Below, piece after piece: positions 1 to 9,867 of a DNA stretch of 64,000 bases (positions are counted from its first letter, which is position 1; every line of letters begins with the position of its first letter). Origin of the DNA: Bacteriovorax sp. MedPE-SWde (GTDB taxonomy: Bacteria; Bdellovibrionota; Bacteriovoracia; Bacteriovoracales; Bacteriovoracaceae); assembly GCA_001874305.1 (NCBI GenBank), contig MPCU01000007.1:1-64000 (forward strand), given 5' to 3'. The position numbers and the translations under genes were made by a program. The notes below the pieces were generated by a model, which had not been told where the DNA came from, searched no databases, and was given only the letters and a program-made list of their open reading frames with translations.

Positions 1-234
1 AATTTTATAATAATATTTAATTTCATATAGTTATCCTTTTATTCTGAAGCCTATATAAATATTAGCTCAAATAAAGATATTTACGTAGTAAAGAATAGTA
101 AAACTTAAACAACATAAAGTTAATAAGTTTAATCATTACAGTTACTTATCGTCCCAAGGTTAATATATCTTTAGTTTTAAAATAGATCAAGAAGGTATCT
201 TATTATTTTTACGTAGCTATGATAATATTTATTT

Positions 235-1047
235 ATGCTAAAAGAAAGTAACGCTAAGCAAATCTATTCAAACTTCGGGGAGAGAGACAAGTCAGGGCAC
301 AAGTATAATAACGGTCACGTTCTGGTTATTGGCGGGAATATCGGAATGCCTGGAGCGGCAAGGCTAACTGCTGAGGCCGCGCTGAGATCTGGAGCAGGGC
401 TTGTCTCTGTAGCAACTAGGCAGGCCAATGTTGATCTCATTCAATCAGGCCTTTATGAAATCATGGTTCATGGAGTAGAGACCTGTAAAGACCTAGAAAA
501 GCTCATGATAAAGTGTGATGTTATTGTTATCGGGCCTGGTTTAGGCCTAGATGATTGGGCACAAGCAGTCTGGGATAAAGTTAAGCTATTTGAGAGGCCC
601 AAGATTGTAGATGCTGACGCACTTAAGCTACTTGCCCATGATACGATTACACTGGATGACTCTGTGATTACACCCCATAGTGGCGAAGCTTCTCTACTTA
701 TTGAAAATGATATACCTAATATTGATGAGCAAAGAATAAAATCAATTACAAAGCTAAGAGAGTTTAGTGAGGTAGCTGTTCTTAAAGGTCGAAATAGCTT
801 GATTTCTTGTCCCCACGAAATTGCCATAAATAGAACTGGTAATGCTGCATTATCTACAGCAGGAACGGGAGATGTGCTCTCTGGTATTATTGGAGGTCTT
901 GCTGCTCAAGGGCTAAGCCTCCCTGACGCTGCAAAACTTGGTGTATGGCTTCATGGTAAGTGTGCAGATCTATATTTAGATGATGGCAATAGGGAGCGCT
1001 CAATGATTGCCAGTGATATCTTTACATACCTTAAGAAATTACTATGA
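235..1047 (+). CDS. nnrD: ADP/ATP-dependent NAD(P)H-hydrate dehydratase
   Basis: A 270-residue protein of the YjeF C-terminal (ribokinase-like) family. It dehydrates the damaged cofactor NAD(P)HX in the cytoplasm, restoring NAD(P)H. Seen: the N-terminal glycine-rich segment GHVLVIGGN (27-35), the IGPGLG strand, and the family nucleotide/catalytic motif GTGDVLSG near residues 210-217. The usual partner epimerase domain (NnrE, YjeF N-terminal) is absent from this protein and from the window, so this is the stand-alone form. The ATG at 235 has no clear ribosome binding site. The gene sits upstream of a START-domain gene with a 51-bp gap and may be cotranscribed with it. Confidence 0.88.
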   Translation: MLKESNAKQIYSNFGERDKSGHKYNNGHVLVIGGNIGMPGAARLTAEAALRSGAGLVSVATRQANVDLIQSGLYEIMVHGVETCKDLEKLMIKCDVIVIGPGLGLDDWAQAVWDKVKLFERPKIVDADALKLLAHDTITLDDSVITPHSGEASLLIENDIPNIDEQRIKSITKLREFSEVAVLKGRNSLISCPHEIAINRTGNAALSTAGTGDVLSGIIGGLAAQGLSLPDAAKLGVWLHGKCADLYLDDGNRERSMIASDIFTYLKKLL

Positions 1048-1098
1048 TGTCTTGTAACAACTATTTTTTTTATGACACTAATTATTAGTGGAGATTTA

Positions 1099-1779
1099 AT
1101 GATCAGAAAGCTTGTTCCTATTTTACTTCTTATATTTAGCAATGTCTTTGCTTCTCAAGCAATGCTTAATGATGACAGCTGGAAAGAAGTTAAAAATAAG
1201 AATGGTGTCGTTATTTATTCTCAAAAATCAAAATTATCTAAAGCGCTTGCATTTAAAGCTGTAGGCGACCTTGAAGCACCTATAGAGCAAATTCTTGAGT
1301 TACTTAGGAGAGTAGATCTCGCGACATCATGGATGCCACGACTTGCTAGCAAGAAAGTTATAACAAGTATCTCTGATTTTGAGGCGATAACTTATAGTGT
1401 GAATGATCTCCCGTGGCCTTTCACTGATAGAGATATGATTCTGTCTAATTCACTTATTATTGATAGAGAAAGTAAAAAGCTTGTTGTTGAGATTAAGTCT
1501 GTTAAAGATAAGAACTATCCAATTGTCGCTAAGAATGTAAGATCAATTGTCCATCTTGGACAAACTTGGATGGAGCCACTAGGTGAGAGAAGAACAAGGG
1601 TGACAGTCATTGTACTAATTGATCCCATGGGACATATCCCAATGTGGTTAGTGAACCTTCTTCAAAAGAACTTACCTTATAATTTATTAAAGAATCTAGA
1701 AAGAGAAGCTGCGCGAAGTGACTTTCCACTTCGCCCGAGCTTTAAAAAGGTTTTAAAAGAACTCTATAATCGTAATTAA
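1099..1779 (+). CDS. exported START-domain (lipid-transfer-like) protein
   Basis: A signal peptide (MIRKLVPILLLIFSNVFASQ) precedes a single START/Bet v1-like domain of about 200 residues. The WKEVKNKNGVVIYSQ opening and the later WPFTDRD and WMEPLGERRTRV segments resemble bacterial STAR-related lipid-transfer proteins, which bind a hydrophobic ligand in a helix-grip fold. The frame is open from 1072, but the ATG at 1099 has GGAG ahead of it and starts the signal peptide directly, so I prefer it. The stop overlaps the stop of the convergent desaturase gene by 4 bp. The ligand is unknown; a periplasmic lipid-binding role is inference. Confidence 0.72.
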   Translation: MIRKLVPILLLIFSNVFASQAMLNDDSWKEVKNKNGVVIYSQKSKLSKALAFKAVGDLEAPIEQILELLRRVDLATSWMPRLASKKVITSISDFEAITYSVNDLPWPFTDRDMILSNSLIIDRESKKLVVEIKSVKDKNYPIVAKNVRSIVHLGQTWMEPLGERRTRVTVIVLIDPMGHIPMWLVNLLQKNLPYNLLKNLEREAARSDFPLRPSFKKVLKELYNRN

Positions 1780-2807
1780 GCTTTTACGAATTTAAATGTC
1801 TTTACGTACTTCTGCTTATATTCTGAGTAAGTGATTAACTTATTGGCCTCAACATCAAAGAGCGAAAGATTGAGACACTTTAAACTTGAGCCTAGAGTTA
1901 GAGTCGGTGGAGATTGAAACATCTTATTCTCGTTATGCGCTTTCTCTAAGTAGTAATTAGGAATACGATGGGAGAGGTGGTGAATATGGTGAAAGCCGAT
2001 ATTTCCCGATCCCCATTGTAGAATCTTTGGCAGTTTAAAAAATGATGAACCTTTAAGGCAAGCATCTAGATAGCTCCAGTTGTCACCTTTTTTCCAATAG
2101 GCATCTTCAAATTGATGTTGAACATAGAATAAGTATATCCCACCAAATGCTCCAAAGAAGACACTAAAGAATTCGAAGAAGAGGTAGAACTTCAGACTAA
2201 AAATATTAGAAAGAGCTATTGCCTTTAGTATAAGAAGTAGGTTTGTGATATATACACTTCTTCTCTCACGCTTTCCGTCTTCTTTCATAGTGAAACGATA
2301 TTGAATAATAAATAAGAGAATTGGTCCACCTAGTAACATGATAAATGGATTTCTTTTTGCTAGGTACCAGAATTTTTCAAGTTTTGACTTTGTCTGGAAC
2401 TCTTGGACAGTTGCTGTGTCAACGTCACCAATTCCTCGTTTTTCAAGGTTACCAGTATGTCTGTGGTGAGTGGCGTGAGTTCTTGTCCATTGCCAGTATG
2501 GAGTAAATGTAATAACTCCACAAAAGTATCCCCAAAAAGTTCTCCACTTTCTAGACTTAAAGAAACTTCCATGACCACAATCGTGAAATATAATAAATAT
2601 TCTTACAAAGAAAAGTGTGCTTATTAAGCAGATAAGTAAAGAAAGTAGAGCGTGAACTTCGAATGCATAATAAGCAAGAACCCAGCTCGCCATATATGGA
2701 ACGATGCTATTTACCAACTGCCATATACTCTTAGATCTAGATGGCGTCGTATATTGTTTTACGACTTCTTTCCAATCATTATTCTTTTGTGTTTGTGTGT
2801 TTTCCAT
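1776..2807 (-). CDS. membrane fatty-acid desaturase (omega-6/delta-12-like)
   Basis: A 343-residue integral membrane di-iron desaturase. The three histidine boxes are visible: HDCGHGSF, HATHHRHTG and HHIHHLSHRIPNYYL. Several hydrophobic segments lie before box 1 and between boxes 2 and 3. This box pattern is that of acyl-lipid desaturases of the FAD2/DesA type rather than the acyl-CoA delta-9 type found at 56259. Likely role: introducing double bonds into membrane phospholipid acyl chains to adjust fluidity. It is transcribed alone, and its 3' end overlaps the START gene by 4 bp. Regiochemistry cannot be read from sequence. Confidence 0.85.
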   Translation of the reverse strand: MENTQTQKNNDWKEVVKQYTTPSRSKSIWQLVNSIVPYMASWVLAYYAFEVHALLSLLICLISTLFFVRIFIIFHDCGHGSFFKSRKWRTFWGYFCGVITFTPYWQWTRTHATHHRHTGNLEKRGIGDVDTATVQEFQTKSKLEKFWYLAKRNPFIMLLGGPILLFIIQYRFTMKEDGKRERRSVYITNLLLILKAIALSNIFSLKFYLFFEFFSVFFGAFGGIYLFYVQHQFEDAYWKKGDNWSYLDACLKGSSFFKLPKILQWGSGNIGFHHIHHLSHRIPNYYLEKAHNENKMFQSPPTLTLGSSLKCLNLSLFDVEANKLITYSEYKQKYVKTFKFVKA

Positions 2808-2896
2808 AACAACCCCTATGTCTGTTTACAGTCTAGAGGTTTATAGTTGGTAAATGAAGCTCTGCAAGGGGCTTTTACAGTTCTTTTACAAAGTAA

Positions 2897-3109
2897 CTAC
2901 CTGATATTAAGTATCTTATCGAGTTCTTGTTGGATTTCTTCACTTAGGTAGTGTTTAGCTTGCGGATCAAGGATGTAGTAGGAGACTAGCTCAGCGAAGC
3001 ATTCATGTGAATTCATCATAGAGTAGATTGTTGGAAATCCATATTTGACTCCAAGTCTTCTATCTTCGTTTATCTAATTATGAGCAAGTTCTGTGCCATT
3101 TTGATATCA
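2897..3109 (-). pseudogene. decayed 3' remnant of a protein gene
   Basis: Reading leftward from 3106, one frame gives a protein-like stretch ending at a stop at 2897-2899. It contains YQNGTELAHN, then an in-frame TAG (3074-3076), then INEDRRLGVKYGFPTIY and HECFAELVSYYILDP and a final SEEIQQELDKILNIR. A further in-frame TGA lies at 3107-3109, and no start codon fits. The residue make-up (acidic/aliphatic, HECFAEL motif) is that of real protein, so I read it as the tail of a gene broken by stop codons. The family is not recognised; HECFAE might be a metallopeptidase-like segment. The rest of the 2808-3298 gap shows nothing else clear. Confidence 0.55.
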
Positions 3110-3298
3110 CGCATTTTCTAAAAAAGTGCCAAAATTATAAGGAGGTTGAGATTGTGTTAGTAATCAGGTCAATGCCTGTAATATGAATATGTTAGTAAAG
3201 ATATAGGAAACTATGTATGTAAAAGTCTTTAAATCTAATAATATTTAAGGATAGAAATAAACTATTTAACACGTTTAACCGATAGGTATTGTCAGAGA

Positions 3299-5953
3299 AT
3301 GAAGAAGATCCTATTTAAAATCATATTTCTACTTATCGTATCGGTAGCATCACATGCTCTGCCTGGAGATTTTTCAAGTACATCTTATAAAGAATTCTAT
3401 GGAGAAAACATAGGAGGTTTCTGTCAAGCACAACGAACGCAAGGTGCAGTTAGTAGCTTATTAAAAAACCTTGATGTTTTTAGTTGCTCAGAGGAAGTCG
3501 ATCCTAAGAATTTTTGTGATTGTTTAAGTAAGATAAGCAACAAAATAGATTTTAAAAAAATTCAGCGTGTTAGTGCAAAAGTATCAGATGAGCTTTCAAA
3601 TCATTATGCAAAAGAGATGTATGAAAATGATAAAAAAGAAAGAGATCTCGCAAAGCTAACTAATATCTTTAGACTAAAGAGAATAACTAATTCTCAACTT
3701 GTTAATTGTATAGATGATTCAAAACAAGTGGCCGAGAATAAAGCATTGAATGATATTATCATTGCCCAGAATCAATTAGTATCAAACTATGCCATTGGTT
3801 CTGATGTATTTGGATCAGTCACTGAACTTACAGATTTATTCAATGTTGCAGAAGATGTATTCGTGAAGACGAAAGGTCTATATATTGTTGAAACACCTTC
3901 TGGGAAACATGATATTGATAAAGTAATCGAAGATGCTGTTAGAGAAAGACTTCAAACAAATAATGGACACTTTTTCAGCACGGATCTTCAGGACTCTGGA
4001 ATGATTCGTAGTGGTGTTGTTAGTGATTATGCAATTAAAGAGCACCAGAGGGTTTTAAAGAATTTCTTTGTTGATGTTGCACACTATGGTAACTCCGGGA
4101 TGAGTCGCGATATGATGCGAGAGTCTATTAAAGATTATATTGATTTAGAATGTAGATCCTTAAATGAAACTGTTGGTGAAGGTTTAGATTCTGAAAAGGT
4201 TAGTCAGGAAGAGAGAGAGTACTATTTTAATAAAGGACGTACTGAGGCCTATAAAGAACTTAAGGATGATCCCGCTCAATTCCTTAGAGAAGTTAAGCAA
4301 ATTAGGGATAGTGAACTTTCAAAAGATAATAATATTTCTGAAATTGAAAGGCTCGAACAATCGTTTATCTATGATGTTGCCTATTGCTCAATTCAGGGAA
4401 AGTTTGATACTTCCGTTCAAGATGTCATTAAGACAGTAAAGACCGAAGGTGAGGAATTAAGAAGTCAGTTAGCAGAAATAATCGATAAGGAAGAGGAAGT
4501 TGTTGAATTGGCGAGAGAGGTTACTGAGTTAGGTACTAGGGCCACAGATATAGCTGAGTTATTAAAGGGAAATAATGATCGTGATGATATAGATAATAAA
4601 TTAAACGAACTTGCTATAGTGCAAGAAAAAAGAAGAGTAGCAAGTAAGTTACAAGTCGCAGCTCAGCAAGAACTCGCTGAGAAAACAAGTCAGATGTATG
4701 AGAGGCTTGGTAGTTTTGAAAACTATCACACTTATCGAAGTGCCGTTGTCGCAAGTGATAATGGAAAACCTTTGGCCATTGATATTGTAGATGGAAAGTT
4801 AGTCGTTAAAACTGAGGAGCAATTTTCAGAAGAGACTAATGAATTCTATGATGCTGAAAGAGATAGGATTAAGGGACATGAAATATTTAAAGCTCATGAC
4901 AAGACTACTCAGGCGCTACTAATTAATGATGTAGAAGAAGAGAGAAGTGAACTATTAGAGTTAAATAGTGCTATTAGTGATGGAGAGTATTCAAAGCTAA
5001 GCTCATTTAAAGAGTCTAAGGTTGATGATAAAATTAACTCACTTGTTTCTCAGGAAAATATAAAGAAGAATATAAGTACACTGAAAAAGAAATATGTTCA
5101 AAATACTAAAGAACCGAAGAAGAAGTTTAAACGTCATGTAAAGCAAAGAATGTTAGCAGACGATAATTTTGATAGAGTCGTTAATACACTATCTCGTAAA
5201 AAATCTAAAAAGCGTTCAGTTAAGCCTTCAAGAGCAGATAGGGCAATAGATAGGATTGTAAAAAATCCTGTAAAGAGTGAAGAAAAATTAAATTCATTAG
5301 CAAACGAGATTCAAGAAAAAGAGAAGCGTTTAGCAAAGACTCTTGCACCTTTGAAAGAAAATCTTAAAAAAGTTACTAAAGACTCTAAAGCAATTGAGAG
5401 TGAGATTTCTGATATTGAAGAACTTATAAAGAATAATAAGTCTAAAAAGAAAGAATCTGTAAGTACTAGCGCTCCTAGTAGAGATGTAAGACAACGTAGA
5501 AGAGCTCCGAGGAAACAATCGATAGTAGAGGCACCTACTTCTCAAACTCAAACTACTTTTTCTGGCTCGACTCCATTAGATCAGAGTGTTATTGAACCTG
5601 AATATAGTACTGATGATTCTAGAGTGAGTTTGTTTAAAGAAGAGTTACACAGCGGTGTAAAAGTAATAACATTAAATGAATTCAAAAAAGCTTCAAATAG
5701 TGACTTGTCTATAAAGTCTGGAGTAGAGGATTTAGGTAAGACATTTATAGTTGATAGTGCCGGTGTTCAAGTTCTATTTAAAACTATTTATAAAGACGGA
5801 AAGGCCATAGGTTATGAAATGGTAGAGACAGTATCTAAGGATGGCCTTGCAAAGAGTCTTGTGTCTGATAAAGTCGAAATCTTAGACCTAAAACAAGAAC
5901 TCTATAAATATAGTGATTTTATCAAGAAATTAAATTCTATTCCCATCGAATAG
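3299..5953 (+). CDS. large exported coiled-coil protein, function unknown
   Basis: An 884-residue protein with a signal peptide (about residues 1-20, ending SHA-LPGD) and no other membrane segment. The N-terminal third has clustered cysteines (FSCSEE, FCDCLSKI). The middle (about 370-470 and 570-730) is strongly charged and heptad-like, consistent with long coiled coils, with lysine/arginine-rich blocks such as KKKFKRHVKQR. The C-terminus (about 770-884) looks globular, with alternating beta-type segments. No known family is recognised. It is monocistronic and followed 70 bp later by the S9 peptidase gene. Given the organism type it could be a periplasmic structural or predation-related protein, but nothing in the sequence proves this. 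Confidence 0.6.
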   Translation: MKKILFKIIFLLIVSVASHALPGDFSSTSYKEFYGENIGGFCQAQRTQGAVSSLLKNLDVFSCSEEVDPKNFCDCLSKISNKIDFKKIQRVSAKVSDELSNHYAKEMYENDKKERDLAKLTNIFRLKRITNSQLVNCIDDSKQVAENKALNDIIIAQNQLVSNYAIGSDVFGSVTELTDLFNVAEDVFVKTKGLYIVETPSGKHDIDKVIEDAVRERLQTNNGHFFSTDLQDSGMIRSGVVSDYAIKEHQRVLKNFFVDVAHYGNSGMSRDMMRESIKDYIDLECRSLNETVGEGLDSEKVSQEEREYYFNKGRTEAYKELKDDPAQFLREVKQIRDSELSKDNNISEIERLEQSFIYDVAYCSIQGKFDTSVQDVIKTVKTEGEELRSQLAEIIDKEEEVVELAREVTELGTRATDIAELLKGNNDRDDIDNKLNELAIVQEKRRVASKLQVAAQQELAEKTSQMYERLGSFENYHTYRSAVVASDNGKPLAIDIVDGKLVVKTEEQFSEETNEFYDAERDRIKGHEIFKAHDKTTQALLINDVEEERSELLELNSAISDGEYSKLSSFKESKVDDKINSLVSQENIKKNISTLKKKYVQNTKEPKKKFKRHVKQRMLADDNFDRVVNTLSRKKSKKRSVKPSRADRAIDRIVKNPVKSEEKLNSLANEIQEKEKRLAKTLAPLKENLKKVTKDSKAIESEISDIEELIKNNKSKKKESVSTSAPSRDVRQRRRAPRKQSIVEAPTSQTQTTFSGSTPLDQSVIEPEYSTDDSRVSLFKEELHSGVKVITLNEFKKASNSDLSIKSGVEDLGKTFIVDSAGVQVLFKTIYKDGKAIGYEMVETVSKDGLAKSLVSDKVEILDLKQELYKYSDFIKKLNSIPIE

Positions 5954-6023
5954 GCCACTTTTCTTTGCCTTATAATAATTCTCCCTGTTACCATATTAAC
6001 TCATTAAATCTCTAGGAGTTATT

Positions 6024-7847
6024 ATGATTTCAAAATACCTTGATGCATTTCCATTCATGCAAACATATATCACTGAAGACTCGAAGACAGCTCTATATTT
6101 AAAAATAGAGGATTCTGCGACGAAGCTGCATATGCTAAACCTCGAAGAGTCACAAAACTATGGAGATGGAAAGGCCATATGTGATGAGGATTTTTCAAAG
6201 AGAAGCTTTGGTCACTACTTCCTGGATGACAAGAGTGATCTTCTCTATATAACTTCAGATGAAAATAATCTTGAAAACTATAACCTGTATACAATCAATA
6301 TAAAGACTGGTGAATTCAAGCAAGTTACACACACTAGTTACTGTGGAGTCTATGGTTTTAGTGAAGATCATTCTAAACTAGTTTTTGGTGATCGCTATAA
6401 GACTGAAGATGGAAAATTTTATACAAAACTCTTTATTAGAGATATGGCCACAGGAGAGGAGACTCTCTTGGCCGATGATGCCGATTGGACTTATCGTTTT
6501 AGCTGGTCTGGAGTTCGCTTTGATGCCGATATGAAGTCAGTCTTTGTAGGAGTTGATAAGGAAAATCTAAGGGCCAAGAGTAACTTTATAAAGATTGATC
6601 TTGCTAGCAAAGAAGTTACTAAAATTCTCCCAGAAGAAACTGAATGTAATGCGATGTTTATGACAGCTCGCTATGTTAGTGGAAATGATTTCTTCTATTG
6701 CTCTAATATTGATGGATATGAAAATATATATCATTTTGATTTAGAAAATAAGGTTACAACAAAGCTTACGTCATATGAGAATGACCTGGCAGGTATTAGA
6801 CCTAGAAAGGACAATAAAACTATTCATGTTGCGCTTAGTGTACAAAGTAAGGATGAGACTCACTTTAAAGAAATAGTACTAAACGGATCAGAAAAACCAT
6901 CTGAGAAAACTCATATTCTAAAGGGAGCACATAATATTGGTAATAGTGAGGCGCTTTGGCTTTCATGTTCTACAATGGATATGCCCTTAACTTTTACTAA
7001 ATATGAATTTGATGGTGACCTAAAGGAATCTTTCACTGTTGAGGCCTTTGTTGGAAAGAGGGAAGAGCTTGTGCACAACTCATATCGCTATGTAGAGTAT
7101 GAGACATTTGATGGTCATAATGTTCCGGCCTTTTTATCAATGCCTAAGGGTGAAGTTAAGGCGGCCGTTATAACGGCTTTCTATGGTGGAACAAATTATT
7201 ACTCTTGGTTGACACAATTATTTTCTGAACTTGGAATCGCAGTACTTTCTCCTGGGGTAAGAGGATCATGGTCATATGGAAAAGAGTGGAGAGAACATAT
7301 TTTAGGTGATCTTGGTGGAGATGAAATCTTAGATGTTCACTGGGGTGCTAAGTATCTTGAAAAAGAGCTAGGACTAAAACCTTCTCAAATAGGAGTTAGA
7401 GGTGGAAGTCACGGTGGGTATTCTGTACTTAGATCTATGACTATGCCAGAGAAATTCAAAGATAGAGAGGGGACTTCGTATCCTTATGGTTTTGGAATTT
7501 GTTGGGCAGGTTTCGCAGATCTGGAAGATTTTTATAAGACTTCAAACATTCCTGATTGGTTAGTTAATATGCTTGGGGCCTATGAAGGTAACGAAGAAAA
7601 GTACCGAGAAAGATCACCAATTCATGACTTTGATAACCTTGATGCGCCGCTCTTTATTGCTCATGGTGAAAATGACGCAAGAGTAAGCCCTACTTCAATG
7701 CAAGGCTTCCTAGATAAGCTTGAAGGCTCAAACAATGACTATATCATTCATTTGATGAAAGGACTTGGTCATGGAGTTGGAAATAAAGATGATGAAATTG
7801 CTCAATATACAAAGATGGTCAGTTTTTTGAATAGGGTTCTAGATTAA
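6024..7847 (+). CDS. S9 family serine peptidase (prolyl oligopeptidase type)
   Basis: A 607-residue two-domain enzyme. Residues ~1-340 have the repeated short beta strands of a seven-bladed propeller, and ~360-607 form an alpha/beta-hydrolase domain. The catalytic triad is visible: Ser462 in GGSHGGYS, Asp551 in GENDARV and His583 in GLGHGVG. The segment GGTNYY...SPGVRGSWSYGKEWRE matches the region that precedes the nucleophile in oligopeptidases. There is no signal peptide, so it probably acts in the cytoplasm on short peptides, perhaps those released by prey proteolysis (inference). The start has AGGAG 5-9 bases upstream. Confidence 0.88.
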   Translation: MISKYLDAFPFMQTYITEDSKTALYLKIEDSATKLHMLNLEESQNYGDGKAICDEDFSKRSFGHYFLDDKSDLLYITSDENNLENYNLYTINIKTGEFKQVTHTSYCGVYGFSEDHSKLVFGDRYKTEDGKFYTKLFIRDMATGEETLLADDADWTYRFSWSGVRFDADMKSVFVGVDKENLRAKSNFIKIDLASKEVTKILPEETECNAMFMTARYVSGNDFFYCSNIDGYENIYHFDLENKVTTKLTSYENDLAGIRPRKDNKTIHVALSVQSKDETHFKEIVLNGSEKPSEKTHILKGAHNIGNSEALWLSCSTMDMPLTFTKYEFDGDLKESFTVEAFVGKREELVHNSYRYVEYETFDGHNVPAFLSMPKGEVKAAVITAFYGGTNYYSWLTQLFSELGIAVLSPGVRGSWSYGKEWREHILGDLGGDEILDVHWGAKYLEKELGLKPSQIGVRGGSHGGYSVLRSMTMPEKFKDREGTSYPYGFGICWAGFADLEDFYKTSNIPDWLVNMLGAYEGNEEKYRERSPIHDFDNLDAPLFIAHGENDARVSPTSMQGFLDKLEGSNNDYIIHLMKGLGHGVGNKDDEIAQYTKMVSFLNRVLD

Positions 7848-7914
7848 GAAAAAAAAATATGTCATACTTATTTGAAACGGAAATTACGAGAAACATTAAT
7901 AAAAGGATTTAAAA

Positions 7915-8247
7915 ATGGCAGAAGCACCAAAAGGTCTTAAAAAACCAGTAACACTTAAAGCAGAACTTTCAGCAATGCTTAACGAAAAAGAACTACCAAG
8001 AACAGAAATCACAAAAAGACTTTGGGATTATATCAAAGGTAAGGGTCTTCAAACTAAGACTGAAAACGGAAAGCCAGAAAACGCAGGTAAGTTCATCGTT
8101 GCAGACGCAACTCTTCTTACAATTTTTAAGAACACAAACTCTACTAGTAAGTCTGGTAAGTTAACTGACCTTAGAAACATGAAAGAAGGCGAGACAATCA
8201 ACATGATGCAAATGGCTGCTATTGTTGGTGCAAATATCGAAGCTTAA
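7915..8247 (+). CDS. SWIB/MDM2-domain protein
   Basis: A 110-residue protein made almost entirely of one SWIB domain. The family's features are present: KPVTLKAELSAMLNEKELPRTEITKRLWDYIK split over the first helix pair, then KFIVADATLLTIF and the C-terminal INMMQMAAIVGANI. SWIB domains are typical of eukaryotic chromatin-remodelling complexes and, in bacteria, of chlamydiae (often fused to topoisomerase) and some predatory or parasitic lineages. A DNA-associated or transcription-related role is likely but unproven. The gene has a good AAAAGGA site. Its stop (8245-8247) directly abuts the stop of the convergent lipoprotein gene with no base between. Confidence 0.85.
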   Translation: MAEAPKGLKKPVTLKAELSAMLNEKELPRTEITKRLWDYIKGKGLQTKTENGKPENAGKFIVADATLLTIFKNTNSTSKSGKLTDLRNMKEGETINMMQMAAIVGANIEA

Positions 8248-9618
8248 TTAAAACTTCATATCGCATTTAAAACTCGATCGGGCGGTCATCTTGCAAGCAC
8301 TTGCTAAGAAACCGCCCGCTTGTCTACAGGCCTCAAGCGCCGCCTTTAATTTTACACACTGAACTGGCATACTACTTTTTGTCGAACGACTATTTCTACT
8401 TGTCGAACTAATAGATCTTCTTTTTACACTTTCACTACTTTTTTGAATTAACTTTTGAATCTCCGCCATCATTTCTTTATTGGCAAGAGTTTGCTTCATT
8501 TGTTTATTGTACTCAGCTGTTGAATCTATCATTGCTTCAATTAATTTTTCTTTAAGTCCTTTCTTTTTTAGGTAAGTAATCTCTTTTATGGAGAAATCTT
8601 TGTATGCAGCATTAGTTGCTCTAATTTTTGAAGCAAGTGTTCCTGTGCCTAAACCCGCTTTAGAGTATTTGAGAATATCTCCAACTCTCATCTCATCAGG
8701 TCCTAGATTCATTATCTCCATTTCTATTCTTATTTTGTCAGGATAGTAATTAGTAATGTGGGGATGTAGAATCGAATACTTTCTATAGCTATTTATAGAC
8801 TTCATTCTCTTTGTCATCTTTTTGAAAACTGTGTCTCTATTATGTGCCATCGGATTGGTCTTAAGGTAGTTGCTGTAGCTTTCAAGACTATTAGTCTTCT
8901 TTGCTATTTTGTAGTCAGACATCTCCATATCATAGAGTTCTTTTTTCCTTCTCTTTGCTTCATCAATATATGGACTATTCTTATTAAGCTTTATAAATGT
9001 TGCGTATCCCTGAACTGTATCTTTTTGGGAATATCTATTCCAAATACGCTTGTCTCTTTTATTAATCAACGGTTCAGAAAGAGAGTCCTTAAGAGGAATT
9101 GTATAATTCACCTTGGCCAGGATCTTGTCTATTACCTTACTTCCATAGCGTGGTCTAATGCTATGATAATCATCTCTTCGTGAGGAGATAGTATAGAGCA
9201 TTGGTTTCTTAGTTGATGGAACTTTAAACTTTCGCTCCATCTTATTAACCCATTTTGAGAACTCTGAATTTGGGTACTTCGTATACATTGGATTTTTCCG
9301 TGCAGGGATATCTCTCCATGCAACTTGAATAAGGTATTCTCCTGGAGGTAATTCAATCTTGGTAAATTGATGTCCTCTAACTTTTCCGATTAACTTATCA
9401 TTAAGCCATATATTTAAGGTGTAGCCATTGGCCTCACCTTCACTATCTCTGTAGAAATAGACTACTGTCTTGTTAGGATCATTTGGTGTCTTTGTTTTTA
9501 AGGCCTGTTGCTTTTCGCTTTCGCTTGCAACAGTGCTACCTCTTGTAAGCCCTGTGGCACAAGATACAAATAAGGACAGAATCAATAGAGCTGATAGTAG
9601 TTTCTTTAGATTTTTCAT
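8248..9618 (-). CDS. lipoprotein with N-terminal beta domain and helical tail
   Basis: A 456-residue lipoprotein. The signal peptide ends at a clear lipobox (LFVSC-ATG, Cys about residue 20). Residues ~50-150 contain VVYFYRD, LNIWLNDKLIGKVRG and FTKIELPPGEYLIQVAW, a pattern like the small beta-sandwich domains of DUF2846-type lipoproteins (tentative). The rest is mostly charged helix, with a serine/arginine-rich patch (RRSISSTSRNSRSTKSS) before a cysteine-containing C-terminus. Probably anchored in the outer membrane facing the periplasm. Transcribed alone from the 249-bp gap before 9868. Function unknown. Confidence 0.65.
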   Translation of the reverse strand: MKNLKKLLSALLILSLFVSCATGLTRGSTVASESEKQQALKTKTPNDPNKTVVYFYRDSEGEANGYTLNIWLNDKLIGKVRGHQFTKIELPPGEYLIQVAWRDIPARKNPMYTKYPNSEFSKWVNKMERKFKVPSTKKPMLYTISSRRDDYHSIRPRYGSKVIDKILAKVNYTIPLKDSLSEPLINKRDKRIWNRYSQKDTVQGYATFIKLNKNSPYIDEAKRRKKELYDMEMSDYKIAKKTNSLESYSNYLKTNPMAHNRDTVFKKMTKRMKSINSYRKYSILHPHITNYYPDKIRIEMEIMNLGPDEMRVGDILKYSKAGLGTGTLASKIRATNAAYKDFSIKEITYLKKKGLKEKLIEAMIDSTAEYNKQMKQTLANKEMMAEIQKLIQKSSESVKRRSISSTSRNSRSTKSSMPVQCVKLKAALEACRQAGGFLASACKMTARSSFKCDMKF

Positions 9619-9867
9619 AGTTTATGCATTATCTAACGATATTTAGTTTAGTAAAATTCTAGTGAGATAGACCTGTGCCATACTGCGAATATGGCCATAA
9701 AGTAGTATAAAAACCAGAATTGTGGGCATAACACGCCTTGGAGCTAAGTGAGATATGTTTATGATTTATAGTTTTAAGTGACTATAATTGCAGTTTGATC
9801 AAATCTAGCATGAGTCTTTAGAAGAATTCTTTAAAGTCTTGTTATTACTTTGACCGATAATTAGGTA

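Noticed and set aside
1..234. Possible promoter or RNA in the first 234 bases
   Set aside because: Only AT-rich sequence with no convincing element; the upstream gene, if any, is outside the window.
9619..9867. GTGCCA and similar words in the gap, like those near the recombinase at 27.5 kb
   Set aside because: Single isolated matches without the paired arrangement; likely chance.
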